A stretch of DNA of 64,000 bases from Sedimentibacter acidaminivorans (GTDB lineage Bacteria; Bacillota; Clostridia; Tissierellales; Sedimentibacteraceae). Position 1 is the stretch's first letter. The number at the start of each line of letters is the position of its first letter. A model generated the notes under the pieces. It saw only the letters and a program-made list of their open reading frames with translations, was not told where the DNA came from and did no database searches. Below are positions 1 through 9,088 of this stretch, piece by piece. The stretch spans positions 41,459 through 105,458 of the forward strand of contig NZ_JAGGKS010000011.1 in assembly GCF_017873955.1 (NCBI RefSeq), given 5' to 3'. A program made the position numbers and the translations under genes.

Positions 1-17
1 ATTAAGAGGTGGTATTA

Positions 18-836
18 TTGACAGAGAAAACACATATATATGTACTATCAGATTCAATTGGAGAAACAGCTGAACTGCTTGCAAAAGCTGCTAGCATACA
101 GTTCGACCAATATTTAATTGGTGAAATACACAAATACTCTTTCGTATCTGAAAAATATCAATTTGACGAAATTATTGATAAAGCTTCTACACACAATAGT
201 ATGATTGTTTATACGCTTGTAAAGTCAGAGAGTAGAGAATATCTTGCTTCTCAATCTGCAAAGAGAAATGTTGTTGCTATTGATGCGTTAGGCCCTATCA
301 TTAAAGTTCTAGCTTATTTATCAAAATCCGAACCTAAACGAGAAGTTGGACTTAACAGAAAGCTCAATGATGAATACTTTGAAAAAGTAGAGTCTGTTGA
401 ATTTGCTGTTAAATATGACGATGGTAAAGACCCTCGTGGAATACTAAAAGCAGATATAGTTCTATTAGGTATATCAAGAACTTCTAAAACACCTCTTAGC
501 ATGTATCTTGCATACAGAAATTACAAAGTAGCAAACATACCTTTAGTACCTGAAGTAGCTCCACCAAAAGAATTATTTCAAATATCATCTAAGAAAATAA
601 TAGGTCTTACAAATGATCCTGAAAAACTCAATACTATACGTATTGAAAGATTAAAAGATATGGGTATGAAATCAAATTCTACATATGCTAACATGGATAG
701 AATTTTATCCGAACTGGACTATGCGCATCAACTTTTTACAAAACTTAGATGCCCCATAATAAATGTTTCAGCAAAAGCAATAGAAGAAACTGCAAGCATA
801 ATAACTTCTATTGTATCAAACGATAATGATTATTAA
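18..836 (+). CDS. PPDK regulatory protein (bifunctional kinase/pyrophosphorylase, DUF299 family)
   Basis: Family members inactivate pyruvate phosphate dikinase by ADP-dependent phosphorylation of its active-site Thr and reactivate it by Pi-dependent dephosphorylation. About 272 residues, the usual family length. The P-loop-like motif GISRTSKTP is at residues 151-159, with an N-terminal Asp/Ser-rich motif (LSDSIGETAE) typical of the family. I chose the TTG at 18 because AAGAGGTGG at 4-12 is correctly spaced for it; an in-frame GTG at 9 lies inside that Shine-Dalgarno sequence. The next gene, 21 bases downstream, is its presumed target ppdK, which strongly supports the call. The promoter lies outside the window. 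Confidence 0.93.
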   Translation: MTEKTHIYVLSDSIGETAELLAKAASIQFDQYLIGEIHKYSFVSEKYQFDEIIDKASTHNSMIVYTLVKSESREYLASQSAKRNVVAIDALGPIIKVLAYLSKSEPKREVGLNRKLNDEYFEKVESVEFAVKYDDGKDPRGILKADIVLLGISRTSKTPLSMYLAYRNYKVANIPLVPEVAPPKELFQISSKKIIGLTNDPEKLNTIRIERLKDMGMKSNSTYANMDRILSELDYAHQLFTKLRCPIINVSAKAIEETASIITSIVSNDNDY

Positions 837-857
837 TTAATTTTATAGGAGGACACA

Positions 858-3482
858 ATGAGTAAAAAATGGGTATACTTATTTAAAGAAGGAAATGCTT
901 CGCAAAAAAGTTTATTAGGAGGAAAAGGTGCTAACTTATCCGAAATGATTAACATAAATCTTCCAGTACCTCCTGGACTAACAGTTACGACAGAAGCTTG
1001 TACAGAATTCTACAGACAAGGCAAAAAATTATCTGATGAAATAATTTCTCAAATAGAAGAAAATCTTACATTGTTAGAAGAACAAACAGGTAAAAAATTT
1101 GGTGATGAAAACAACCCACTATTAGTATCAGTTCGCTCTGGTGCAGCTGTATCTATGCCTGGAATGATGGATACAATACTTAATCTAGGACTTACAGATA
1201 TAGCTGTAGAAGGTATGGCAAAAAAGACAGGCAACACCCGTTTTGCATATGATAGCTACAGAAGATTTATTCAAATGTTTGGTGATGTTGTTTTATCTAT
1301 ACCTAAATACAAGTTCGATCATGCACTAGAAAATATAAAAGAAAAAAATAATTATAAATTTGATACTGAGCTAACAACTGAAGATTTAAAAACCATTGTT
1401 CAAAGATTTAAAAGAATATATAGGGACGAAACAAAAACTGAGTTTCCTCAAGAACCTGAAAAGCAATTACTAATGGCTGTTGAAGCAGTATTCAGATCAT
1501 GGAATAATGCAAGAGCTATTACTTATAGAAATCTATATGATATTCCTCACAGCATAGGTACTGCTGTTAATGTTCAATCTATGGTGTTTGGAAACATGGG
1601 TGATACATCAGGCACAGGAGTTGCATTTACTCGTAATCCTTCTACAGGAGAAAAGAAAGTATTTGGAGAATTTTTAATGAATGCTCAAGGCGAGGATGTT
1701 GTTGCAGGTATTCGTACTCCATTAACTATAGACAAATTAAACGAAGTTATGCCAGAAATATATGCTCAATTTATTGAAACTGCAAATATACTCGAACAAC
1801 ATTACAGAGACATGCAAGATATAGAATTTACAATCGAGCAAGGTAAACTTTATATGCTCCAAACAAGATCAGGCAAGAGAACAACAGAAGCTGCATTAAG
1901 AGCCGCAGTAGAAATGGTGGAAGAAGGTCTCATATCTAAAGAAGAAGCTGTAATGAGAATAGAACCTAAATCACTAGATCAACTTTTACATCCAAGATTT
2001 GATGCTGATGATTTAAAGAATGCTACTGCAATTGCTGTAGGTCTTCCTGCTTCACCGGGTGCAGCTACTGGAAAAATATATTTCACAGCTGAAGAATCTG
2101 TTGCTGCATCTTTAAGAGGAGAAGCTACTATATTAGTAAGAAAAGAAACATCACCAGAAGATATAGAAGGTATGAATACTTCAAAAGGTATTTTAACTTC
2201 AAGAGGTGGAATGACATCACATGCAGCGGTTGTTGCAAGAGGTATGGGTAAGTGTTGTGTTGCAGGATGCGAAACTGTTTACGTAGATGAAATCAAAAAA
2301 ACAATGGTAGTTGGTGATTTAACACTAACAGAAGGAGATTATATTTCTCTAGATGGTAGTACTGGTAATGTATATCAAGGAAGTATAAAAACTGTTGAGC
2401 CTGCTATCTCAGGAGCCTTTGGGAAATTAATGGAATGGGCTGATGAGTTTAGAAAATTAGGAATACGAACTAATGCTGATACTCCTAAAGATGCAAGCGC
2501 AGCTATAAAATTCGGTGCAGAGGGTATAGGCCTTTGCAGAACTGAGCACATGTTCTTTGAAGAAAGCAGAATTTTCTCTGTTAGAAAAATGATAATTTCT
2601 GATAATGTTACTCAAAGAGAAGAAGCATTAAAAGAAATATTGCCAATGCAGAAAAACGACTTCAAACAGTTATATAAAATAATGGGACCAAGACCAGCAA
2701 CAATCAGACTTCTTGACCCGCCATTACATGAGTTCATACCTCATGATGAAGAAGATATAATTGAGCTTTCTAAAGAAATGCATGTTCCAATTTCTAAGCT
2801 AAAGGATATAATCCAAAGTTTACAAGAATTTAATCCAATGCTTGGTCATAGAGGATGTAGACTTGCTATTACTTATCCAGAAATTGCTAGAATGCAAGCA
2901 AGAGCTATTATTGAAGCTGCAATTGAAGTATCTTCTGAAGAAAATATAGATATAGTACCTGAAATAATGGTACCTTTAGTAGGTAAAAAAGAAGAACTTG
3001 AAGTTTTAAGAGAATTAATAATAGAAACTGCTGAAAAGGTAAAAGAAGAAAAAAATTCTGATTTAAAATACCTAATAGGTACAATGATTGAAATTCCAAG
3101 AGCTTGTGTAACATCAGACGAAATTGCGCAATATGCCGATTTCTACTCATTTGGAACTAATGATTTAACTCAAATGACATTTGGATATTCTAGAGATGAT
3201 GCTGGAAAATTCATTTCAGCTTATAAAGAAGTTGGTATATTAGAAGTTGATCCATTCCAAAGCATAGACCAAGTTGGGGTTGGTAAATTAGTTGAAATGT
3301 CAGTTAAACTTGGTAAACAAGTAAAACCAAACATGCACATGGGTGTATGCGGTGAACACGGCGGAGATCCTGCTTCAATAGAATTTTTCCATAAAACTGG
3401 ATTAAGCTATGTATCTTGTTCACCTTTTAGAGTTCCAGTTGCAAGATTATCAGCAGCACAGGCTGCTATAAAGAATAAATAA
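858..3482 (+). CDS. ppdK: pyruvate, phosphate dikinase
   Basis: Cytosolic enzyme interconverting ATP + pyruvate + Pi and AMP + PEP + PPi; many anaerobes use it for PPi-linked glycolysis or PEP formation. 874 residues, the classic clostridial length. Domain order is N-terminal ATP-grasp, central swivelling phospho-His domain, C-terminal PEP/pyruvate TIM barrel. The phospho-carrier is His455 in GGMTSHAAVV; Thr453 two residues before it is the residue targeted by the regulator encoded just upstream. The C-terminal barrel shows FGTNDLTQM and the catalytic Cys831 in GVCGEHGGDP. Start ATG follows AGGAGG with good spacing. Operon with the upstream regulator; a hairpin at 3490-3514 ends it. Confidence 0.98.
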   Translation: MSKKWVYLFKEGNASQKSLLGGKGANLSEMININLPVPPGLTVTTEACTEFYRQGKKLSDEIISQIEENLTLLEEQTGKKFGDENNPLLVSVRSGAAVSMPGMMDTILNLGLTDIAVEGMAKKTGNTRFAYDSYRRFIQMFGDVVLSIPKYKFDHALENIKEKNNYKFDTELTTEDLKTIVQRFKRIYRDETKTEFPQEPEKQLLMAVEAVFRSWNNARAITYRNLYDIPHSIGTAVNVQSMVFGNMGDTSGTGVAFTRNPSTGEKKVFGEFLMNAQGEDVVAGIRTPLTIDKLNEVMPEIYAQFIETANILEQHYRDMQDIEFTIEQGKLYMLQTRSGKRTTEAALRAAVEMVEEGLISKEEAVMRIEPKSLDQLLHPRFDADDLKNATAIAVGLPASPGAATGKIYFTAEESVAASLRGEATILVRKETSPEDIEGMNTSKGILTSRGGMTSHAAVVARGMGKCCVAGCETVYVDEIKKTMVVGDLTLTEGDYISLDGSTGNVYQGSIKTVEPAISGAFGKLMEWADEFRKLGIRTNADTPKDASAAIKFGAEGIGLCRTEHMFFEESRIFSVRKMIISDNVTQREEALKEILPMQKNDFKQLYKIMGPRPATIRLLDPPLHEFIPHDEEDIIELSKEMHVPISKLKDIIQSLQEFNPMLGHRGCRLAITYPEIARMQARAIIEAAIEVSSEENIDIVPEIMVPLVGKKEELEVLRELIIETAEKVKEEKNSDLKYLIGTMIEIPRACVTSDEIAQYADFYSFGTNDLTQMTFGYSRDDAGKFISAYKEVGILEVDPFQSIDQVGVGKLVEMSVKLGKQVKPNMHMGVCGEHGGDPASIEFFHKTGLSYVSCSPFRVPVARLSAAQAAIKNK

Positions 3483-3489
3483 ATTTTAA

Positions 3490-3514
3490 GGGGTTAGCAT
3501 GACATGCTAACCCC
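3490..3514. terminator. bidirectional terminator between ppdK and proA
   Basis: Perfect inverted repeat with 11-bp arms (GGGGTTAGCAT / ATGCTAACCCC) and a GAC loop between convergent ppdK and proA. T-rich sequence follows on both strands. Its 10-bp inner arms recur exactly in the hairpin at 12595-12617. Confidence 0.8.
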
Positions 3515-3519
3515 TATAT

Positions 3520-4764
3520 TTATCTTATTTGACCATTTCCATATATGATGTATTTGGTAGTTGTAAGTTCTTTTAAACCCATAGGGCCTCTAGCATGAAT
3601 TTTTTGAGTACTAATCCCTATCTCAGCTCCAAACCCAAACTCAAAACCATCTGTAAATCTTGTTGATGCATTTACATAAACCGCTGCCGCATCAACTTCA
3701 TTTAAGAACTTTTGTGAATTAGTGTAGCTTTCCGTTATTATTGACTCAGAATGTCCTGTTCCATATTTATTTATATGTTTAACTGCCGTATCTAAGTCAT
3801 CAACAACCTTAACAGAGATTATATAATCAAGAAATTCTTTGCCATAATCCCCTTCAGTAGCTAATATTACATCTTTACATATTTTAATTGTTTCTTCGCA
3901 TCCTCTTACTTCAACATTTTTTTCTCTTAGTTTTTTTATAGCGTCAGGTAAAAATTCATCTTTAATATTTCTATGAACTAGAAGGCTTTCACAAGAATTG
4001 CAAACAGATACTCTTGATGTTTTTGCATTTATTAGTATATCATATGCCATATCAAAATTTGCATATTCATCAACATATATGTGACAATTTCCAGTTCCAG
4101 TTTGAATTACAGGAACCGTTGCATTTTCAACTGCTGTTTTAATAAGCCCTGCACCGCCTCTTGGAATTAAAACATTTAGATAGTCGTTTAACTTCATAAA
4201 ACCTGCAGCCGTTTCTCTAGATGTATCTTCTATAAGTTCTATAGCACCTTCATTTATACCTAACTCTTTTAATGACAACTTTAGTATTTTAACAATTTCT
4301 TTATTAGAATTAATTGCATCTTTCGAACCTCTAAGCATTACTGAGTTGGAAGATTTAAGACACAGTGCAGCTGCATCAACAGTTACATTAGGTCTTGATT
4401 CATAAATTATCCCAATTACTCCTAAAGGTACTCTTTTTTGTCCTATTACAAGGCCATTTGGCCTCTTAATCATATGCAGAACCTCTCCAACTGGATCATC
4501 AAGGTCAGCAATCTTGTTAACACCTTCTGCAATAGACTTGATTCTATCTTCATTCAACATTAGCCTGTCAATCATAGATTCATTCATTCCATTATTTCTT
4601 GAATTTGTAATATCTATCTGATTTTTTTCTATAATTTCTGCAGAGTGGGATACTAAATTATCTGATATTCTTTTTAATGCATTATTTTTTATTTCTGTTG
4701 AAATGTTCATAAGCTGATATGAAGCAGCTTTAGCGTTTTCACCTTTTACAATCAATTCATTCAT
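3520..4764 (-). CDS. proA: glutamate-5-semialdehyde dehydrogenase (gamma-glutamyl phosphate reductase)
   Basis: Second step of proline synthesis: NADPH-dependent reduction of gamma-glutamyl phosphate to glutamate-5-semialdehyde. 414 residues, full family length, ALDH fold. The catalytic Cys lies in SVCNSCESLLVH; the family-typical ESRPNVTVDAAALCLKSSN and IPRGGAGLI segments are present. Its ATG overlaps the proB stop by four bases (ATGA), so the two are translationally coupled in a two-gene operon. Confidence 0.97.
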   Translation of the reverse strand: MNELIVKGENAKAASYQLMNISTEIKNNALKRISDNLVSHSAEIIEKNQIDITNSRNNGMNESMIDRLMLNEDRIKSIAEGVNKIADLDDPVGEVLHMIKRPNGLVIGQKRVPLGVIGIIYESRPNVTVDAAALCLKSSNSVMLRGSKDAINSNKEIVKILKLSLKELGINEGAIELIEDTSRETAAGFMKLNDYLNVLIPRGGAGLIKTAVENATVPVIQTGTGNCHIYVDEYANFDMAYDILINAKTSRVSVCNSCESLLVHRNIKDEFLPDAIKKLREKNVEVRGCEETIKICKDVILATEGDYGKEFLDYIISVKVVDDLDTAVKHINKYGTGHSESIITESYTNSQKFLNEVDAAAVYVNASTRFTDGFEFGFGAEIGISTQKIHARGPMGLKELTTTKYIIYGNGQIR

Positions 4765-5573
4765 ATAGATTTAACCTTCTTTCCTCTAAATATAGTTCCA
4801 ACTTGTTTACCTTCAAGTATATCATACAATGATTCTGGATGTTTACCATTACAAATAACCATATCAATTCCAGCGTTAACTGCAATTTTAGCAGCAGAAA
4901 TTTTTGTAGACATGCCACCTGTTCCAACTAAGCTTTGTGAATCACCTGCTGAATTTTCAATTTCTAATGTAATTTCTTCTACTACAGGTACTAATTTTGC
5001 ATTTTCATTCAACTGAGGATTTTTATCATAAAAACCATCGATATCACTTAATATTATAAGCATATCAGCTTTTACTAACTTTGCTGTAACTGCTGACAAT
5101 GTGTCATTATCTCCATATACAAGTTCATCAACGGCAACAGTATCATTTTCATTTACAATTGGAATAACACCATATGTTAAAAGAGTTTCAAAAGTATTTA
5201 TTATATTGTTTCTATATAAATCATTGTCAGTTATTGCTCTCGTTAAAAGAATTTGTGAAACCATTTGACCATACTGTGAAAAAAGCTTATCATAAGTAAA
5301 CATAAGCTCGCACTGACCAACAGAAGCTGCAGCCTGTCTTTCTTTAACAGATTTAGGCCTTTCATTTAAACCGAGTTTAGATACACCAGCAGTTATTGAA
5401 CCAGATGTTACTAGAATAATTTCCGTGTCATTTTTTTTAATATCACTTAATACCATCGCCAGCTTATCCATAATTCTTAAATTAAGACTTCCTGTGCTAT
5501 GTGTGAGGGTTGATGTTCCAACTTTTATAACAATTCTTTTTTTATCTTTTATTCCTGTCCTAATTAACTCCAT
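4761..5573 (-). CDS. proB: glutamate 5-kinase, short form without PUA domain
   Basis: First step of proline synthesis: ATP-dependent phosphorylation of glutamate. 270 residues. The amino acid kinase fold is complete: KVGTSTLTH near the N-terminus, VNENDTVAVDEL and the GTGGMSTKISAAKIA motif. The roughly 100-residue C-terminal PUA domain of the 370-residue forms is absent; the protein ends shortly after the kinase core. Short forms without PUA are known in the family, so this is not a truncation: the stop is coupled directly to proA. A GGGG-type Shine-Dalgarno sequence precedes the ATG. Confidence 0.95.
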   Translation of the reverse strand: MELIRTGIKDKKRIVIKVGTSTLTHSTGSLNLRIMDKLAMVLSDIKKNDTEIILVTSGSITAGVSKLGLNERPKSVKERQAAASVGQCELMFTYDKLFSQYGQMVSQILLTRAITDNDLYRNNIINTFETLLTYGVIPIVNENDTVAVDELVYGDNDTLSAVTAKLVKADMLIILSDIDGFYDKNPQLNENAKLVPVVEEITLEIENSAGDSQSLVGTGGMSTKISAAKIAVNAGIDMVICNGKHPESLYDILEGKQVGTIFRGKKVKSI

Positions 5574-5689
5574 ATGTTATGTCCCCTTAAAAATAATATA
5601 GTTCTTATTTTATCATTCAAATAGAATTAATCAAGTTTTTTTTAATATTTTTTTGTTTTTATACGAAAAATTTTCTTATTATACATACA

Positions 5690-5734
5690 TACCCTATAGG
5701 GTAGACTTTTTTACATTGTCTATTCTATAGGGTA
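5690..5734. repeat. nested inverted repeat downstream of livF
   Basis: Read on the minus strand: TACCCTATAG, AA, TAGAC, an 11-base loop, GTCTA, CC, CTATAGGGTA. This gives a 10-bp stem, a 2x2 internal loop and a 5-bp stem. The 5690-5703 part is also a perfect 14-bp palindrome (TACCCTATAGGGTA), with a near copy at 5721-5734. It lies 24 bases past the livF stop and upstream of proB. It may be the liv operon terminator, although the downstream T-run is weak, or a paired operator. Confidence 0.6.
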
Positions 5735-5757
5735 CATTTTAATAAGTTTTTTATAAT

Positions 5758-6477
5758 TTATTTTATTTCAACTTTTTTCTTACCAAGATATGCTTCTTGT
5801 ATTTTTTCATCCTTAATTAATATCTTTGCATCTCCTTGAGCCGTAATTGTACCCTGTTCTAAAACATATGCGGTATCCGATATAGACAATGCCTTAAAAG
5901 CATTTTGTTCTACTAACAAAATTGTTTTTCCCATTTCCTTTATTTCAAGTATAATATCAAATATAGTGTTTATTAAAAGAGGAGCAAGTCCCAAAGAAGG
6001 TTCATCAAGCAAAATCAAGTCAGGATTAGACATTAATCCTCTTCCCATTGCTAGCATTTGCTGTTCTCCCCCTGAAAGCGTTCCTGCTATTTGAGTTTCT
6101 CTTTCTTCTAGCCTTGGAAATAATTCAAATACCCTTTTCATATCTTTTTGTATGCCTTGCTTGTCATTCCTTAAAAAAGCTCCCATTTGCAAATTTTCAG
6201 TTACAGTCAAATTAGCAAATATGATCCTTCCTTCTGGTACTTGACAAATCCCTGATTTTACTATTTTATGTGCCTGTTTAGGTAGTTTTTCATTTTTATA
6301 TAAAATATCACCATCTTTATATTTAACAATACCACATATTGAATTAATAAGTGTGGATTTGCCTGCACCATTTGATCCTATAATAGATACTATTTTTCCT
6401 TTTTCCACATCTATTGAAACGCCTTTTAACGCATGTATTCCACCATAAAAAACATTTAAATTTTTAACCCTCAGCAT
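5758..6477 (-). CDS. livF: branched-chain amino acid ABC transporter ATPase LivF
   Basis: One of two ATPases powering the LIV uptake complex at the inner face of the membrane. Walker A GSNGAGKST, signature LSGGEQQ and Walker B LILLDEPS are present; the SLGLAP segment after Walker B is typical of LivF. I start it at the ATG at 6477 (MLRVKNLNVFYGG), which has AGGAGG eight bases upstream, rather than an in-frame ATG at 6498. It overlaps the livG stop by 14 bases. Last gene of the liv operon. Confidence 0.95.
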   Translation of the reverse strand: MLRVKNLNVFYGGIHALKGVSIDVEKGKIVSIIGSNGAGKSTLINSICGIVKYKDGDILYKNEKLPKQAHKIVKSGICQVPEGRIIFANLTVTENLQMGAFLRNDKQGIQKDMKRVFELFPRLEERETQIAGTLSGGEQQMLAMGRGLMSNPDLILLDEPSLGLAPLLINTIFDIILEIKEMGKTILLVEQNAFKALSISDTAYVLEQGTITAQGDAKILIKDEKIQEAYLGKKKVEIK

Positions 6478-7246
6478 GATTTTCCTCCTCTTTTCCAAGG
6501 TAAGCCTCTACAACACTCTTATTACCTTGTATTTCCATCGGAGTTCCTTGTGCTAACGGAATACCAAAGTTAAGAACAAATATTTCATCACAAACTCCCA
6601 TTATTAAGTCCATATGATGTTCTATTATTAATACTGTTAAATCAAATTTATCCCTTATTTCTCTAATTAATTCCATTAGCTGTATTGTTTCCTCTGGATT
6701 CATCCCTGCTGCTGGCTCATCAAGCAATAAAAGTTTCGGGTTAAGTGCTAATGCTCTTGCTATTTCAAGCTTTCTTTGAAGTCCATACGGCAAATTTGAT
6801 GCAACCATATCTTTATATTCCCATAACCCCATAAGTTTTAATAATTCAACAGTTTTTTCATTTAATTCTTTTTCTTGTTTTTTAAATTTTCCAAACCTTA
6901 CAATAGAACTAAAAATTCCATAATCTGCTGATTTGTGACATGCTGTTAGCACATTATCATAAGTGCTAAGCTTTTTGAACAACCTAATGTTTTGAAATGT
7001 TCTTGTTATTCCCATATTAGCTATTTGAAAAGGCTTTAGCTTTTCAAGTTTTTGTCCATAAAAAGTTATTTCACCCTCTGTCAGGTTATAAATAGCTGTT
7101 ATTAAATTAAAAATTGTAGTTTTACCTGCCCCATTAGGTCCTATCAAACCAAATATTTCACCTTCTTCAATGTTAAAGCTAACATTTCCAACAGCAGTTA
7201 ATCCTCCGAATTTTTTTGTAACATTTTTTAGAGAAAGTACACTCAT
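6464..7246 (-). CDS. livG: branched-chain amino acid ABC transporter ATPase LivG
   Basis: Second ATPase of the LIV complex, 260 residues. Walker A GPNGAGKTT, a LivG-typical ITRTFQNIRLF segment after it, Walker B LLLLDEPAAGMNPEE, and the H-loop LIIEHHMDLIM. The signature helix reads LPYGLQRKLEIARAL, the usual LivG variant of LSGGQ. Its ATG overlaps the livM stop by four bases. Confidence 0.96.
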   Translation of the reverse strand: MSVLSLKNVTKKFGGLTAVGNVSFNIEEGEIFGLIGPNGAGKTTIFNLITAIYNLTEGEITFYGQKLEKLKPFQIANMGITRTFQNIRLFKKLSTYDNVLTACHKSADYGIFSSIVRFGKFKKQEKELNEKTVELLKLMGLWEYKDMVASNLPYGLQRKLEIARALALNPKLLLLDEPAAGMNPEETIQLMELIREIRDKFDLTVLIIEHHMDLIMGVCDEIFVLNFGIPLAQGTPMEIQGNKSVVEAYLGKEEENHAEG

Positions 7247-8133
7247 AGCTTTACCCCCTCTTTTTTATTTTTACTTTTATTTTTAAATTTTCTAAATATC
7301 CTTGCAATTCCCTTAAAGCTAAATTCCTTTCCACCCATAAGTCCCTGAGGTCTAGTAATCATTATTAAAATTACTGCGGCTCCATAAACAACAAGTCTCC
7401 ATTCATAGAAACTCCTTAATATTTCTGGTAAGAACGTTAATAAAAGTGCTCCAACTACACTTCCTGACACGCTTCCAAGTCCACCAAATATAACTATTAT
7501 GGTGAGTTCTGTAGATTTAACCATCTTGAACATTATAGGCTGTATATATCCCAGATAATGTGCTAATAGTCCTCCCGCTATACCTGCATAAAGAGCACTT
7601 ATCGCAAGAGACATTAATTTATATTTAAATACATCTATACCTATTACTTGAGATGCCATTTCTTCTTCTCTTATTGCAACCATATTTCTTCCATGTCTTG
7701 ATTTAATAATAAACACTAAAACAACAATAGCTATTATGTCTATAATAATAACAACTGTTAAATTTGTATGAGGATATATATTAGGAAGACCTCTTGCTCC
7801 ACCAAAGTATTTGATATTATCTAATATAAGCCTTATAGCTTCGCCAAATCCAAGTGTAGCAATGCAAAAATAATCTCCCTTTAAATTTAATGTTAGTTTA
7901 CCAATTAATAATCCTGCTATCATAGCACCACATCCACCTGCTAAGAGGGCTGGAATAAATGATATTCCCATCTTAACAGTTGCAGTTGCAGCTATATATG
8001 CACCTATAGCCATAAAACCTGCATGACCAAAAGAAAACAATCCTGTGAATCCTGTTAAAAGGGATAATCCTAGTACTGTTAATAAGTTTATTCCTGAAAG
8101 AATAAGTATTCCTGAAATATAAATCCAACTCAT
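7243..8133 (-). CDS. livM: branched-chain amino acid ABC transporter permease LivM
   Basis: Inner-membrane permease of the LIV family, 296 residues with about eight to ten hydrophobic segments. The family-typical FSFGHAGFMAIGAYIAA, GDYFCIATLGFGEAIRLIL and GGLGSVSGSVVGA segments are present. The C-terminus is Lys-rich and cytosolic. Starts 10 bases after the livH stop with a CCTCC-complementary site upstream. Confidence 0.95.
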   Translation of the reverse strand: MSWIYISGILILSGINLLTVLGLSLLTGFTGLFSFGHAGFMAIGAYIAATATVKMGISFIPALLAGGCGAMIAGLLIGKLTLNLKGDYFCIATLGFGEAIRLILDNIKYFGGARGLPNIYPHTNLTVVIIIDIIAIVVLVFIIKSRHGRNMVAIREEEMASQVIGIDVFKYKLMSLAISALYAGIAGGLLAHYLGYIQPIMFKMVKSTELTIIVIFGGLGSVSGSVVGALLLTFLPEILRSFYEWRLVVYGAAVILIMITRPQGLMGGKEFSFKGIARIFRKFKNKSKNKKEGVKL

Positions 8134-8143
8134 ATAATCCCTC

Positions 8144-9025
8144 CTATGCCTTATCTTCAGTAGATTTACCCATCAATCCTGTAGGCTTCACTACTAAAAC
8201 AAATATTAACAATGCAAATGCGATTAAGTCTCTATATTGTGATGATAAGTATCCAGATGTCATAGTTTCTATTATTCCAAGAAGTATTGAACCAAATACT
8301 GCGCCGGGTAAGCTTCCTAGTCCACCAAACACCGCTGCAATAAATGATTTTGTAGTAATATTACCTATTTGGGGATATACTGTGTACTTCATTCCAAATA
8401 ACATTCCCGCTATTCCTGCTAAAATTCCACCCATAATAAATATAATAAATATTACTTGATCTACATTTACACCCATTAAAGTGCTTCCTTTTACACTATA
8501 AGATGTTGCTCTAATTGATAAACCTATCTTAGTTTTCTCTATTATGTAAATTAATGCAATCAAACTTATTGCGGAAATAATAAACATTAATAAATCAATT
8601 CTGCCCAATGCTACAGGTCCTAACATAATTGGTTCTGTTGAAAATATTGGTGGGTAAGTTCTAAATGTTGGTCCAATAGGACTTGCTATTACAATATTTT
8701 CTAAGAATATAGATGCTCCCATAGCAGAAATAATAAAATATAAAAACGGTGCATTTCTTTTCCTAAGAGGTCTATACACTACCTTTTCCATACTAACTGC
8801 CAACAAGCCTGCTCCTAAAGCTGATAAAATAAACGCAATATAAAATGGTACCTTTAACATAGTTAGACAAAAGTATCCTATATATGCACCAATCATAATA
8901 ACTCCACCGTGAGCGAAATTAGAAAAGTTCAATATACTATATACGAGAGAGTATCCGACTGCCATGAGTGCATAAACACTACCTATTGACAATCCATTTA
9001 TAATTTGTTGTAATAAATAGCTCAA
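8144..9025 (-). CDS. livH: branched-chain amino acid ABC transporter permease LivH
   Basis: Partner permease to LivM, 293 residues. Shows the LivH hallmarks NGLSIGSVYALMAVGYSLVY, NFAHGGVIMIGAYIGYF and FGGLGSLPGAVFGS. Start codon is TTG, set by AGGAGG eight bases upstream. It is separated from livK by a strong GC hairpin at 9054-9075, so it is probably expressed at a lower level than the binding protein. Confidence 0.95.
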   Translation of the reverse strand: MSYLLQQIINGLSIGSVYALMAVGYSLVYSILNFSNFAHGGVIMIGAYIGYFCLTMLKVPFYIAFILSALGAGLLAVSMEKVVYRPLRKRNAPFLYFIISAMGASIFLENIVIASPIGPTFRTYPPIFSTEPIMLGPVALGRIDLLMFIISAISLIALIYIIEKTKIGLSIRATSYSVKGSTLMGVNVDQVIFIIFIMGGILAGIAGMLFGMKYTVYPQIGNITTKSFIAAVFGGLGSLPGAVFGSILLGIIETMTSGYLSSQYRDLIAFALLIFVLVVKPTGLMGKSTEDKA

Positions 9026-9053
9026 TATTTTACCTCCTGTCGTTATTTCAACA

Positions 9054-9075
9054 AAGGCGGGTATTTGCCCGCCTT
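9054..9075. terminator. intercistronic hairpin between livK and livH
   Basis: Perfect 8-bp GC-rich stem (AAGGCGGG / CCCGCCTT) with a 6-base loop, placed just after the livK stop. On the minus strand the tail is only mildly T-rich, so partial termination or mRNA stabilisation of livK is likelier than full termination. 19 of 22 bases match the hairpin at 14053-14074 read on the same strand. Confidence 0.65.
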
Positions 9076-9088
9076 AAGTTAACTTTTA

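Noticed and set aside
4761..5573. Truncated proB pseudogene
   Set aside because: Only the PUA domain is missing; the kinase core is complete and the stop is coupled to proA, as in natural short forms.
5574..5757. T-box or riboswitch leader before proBA
   Set aside because: No T-box sequence or specifier stem was seen; the gap holds only a palindromic repeat and AT-rich sequence.
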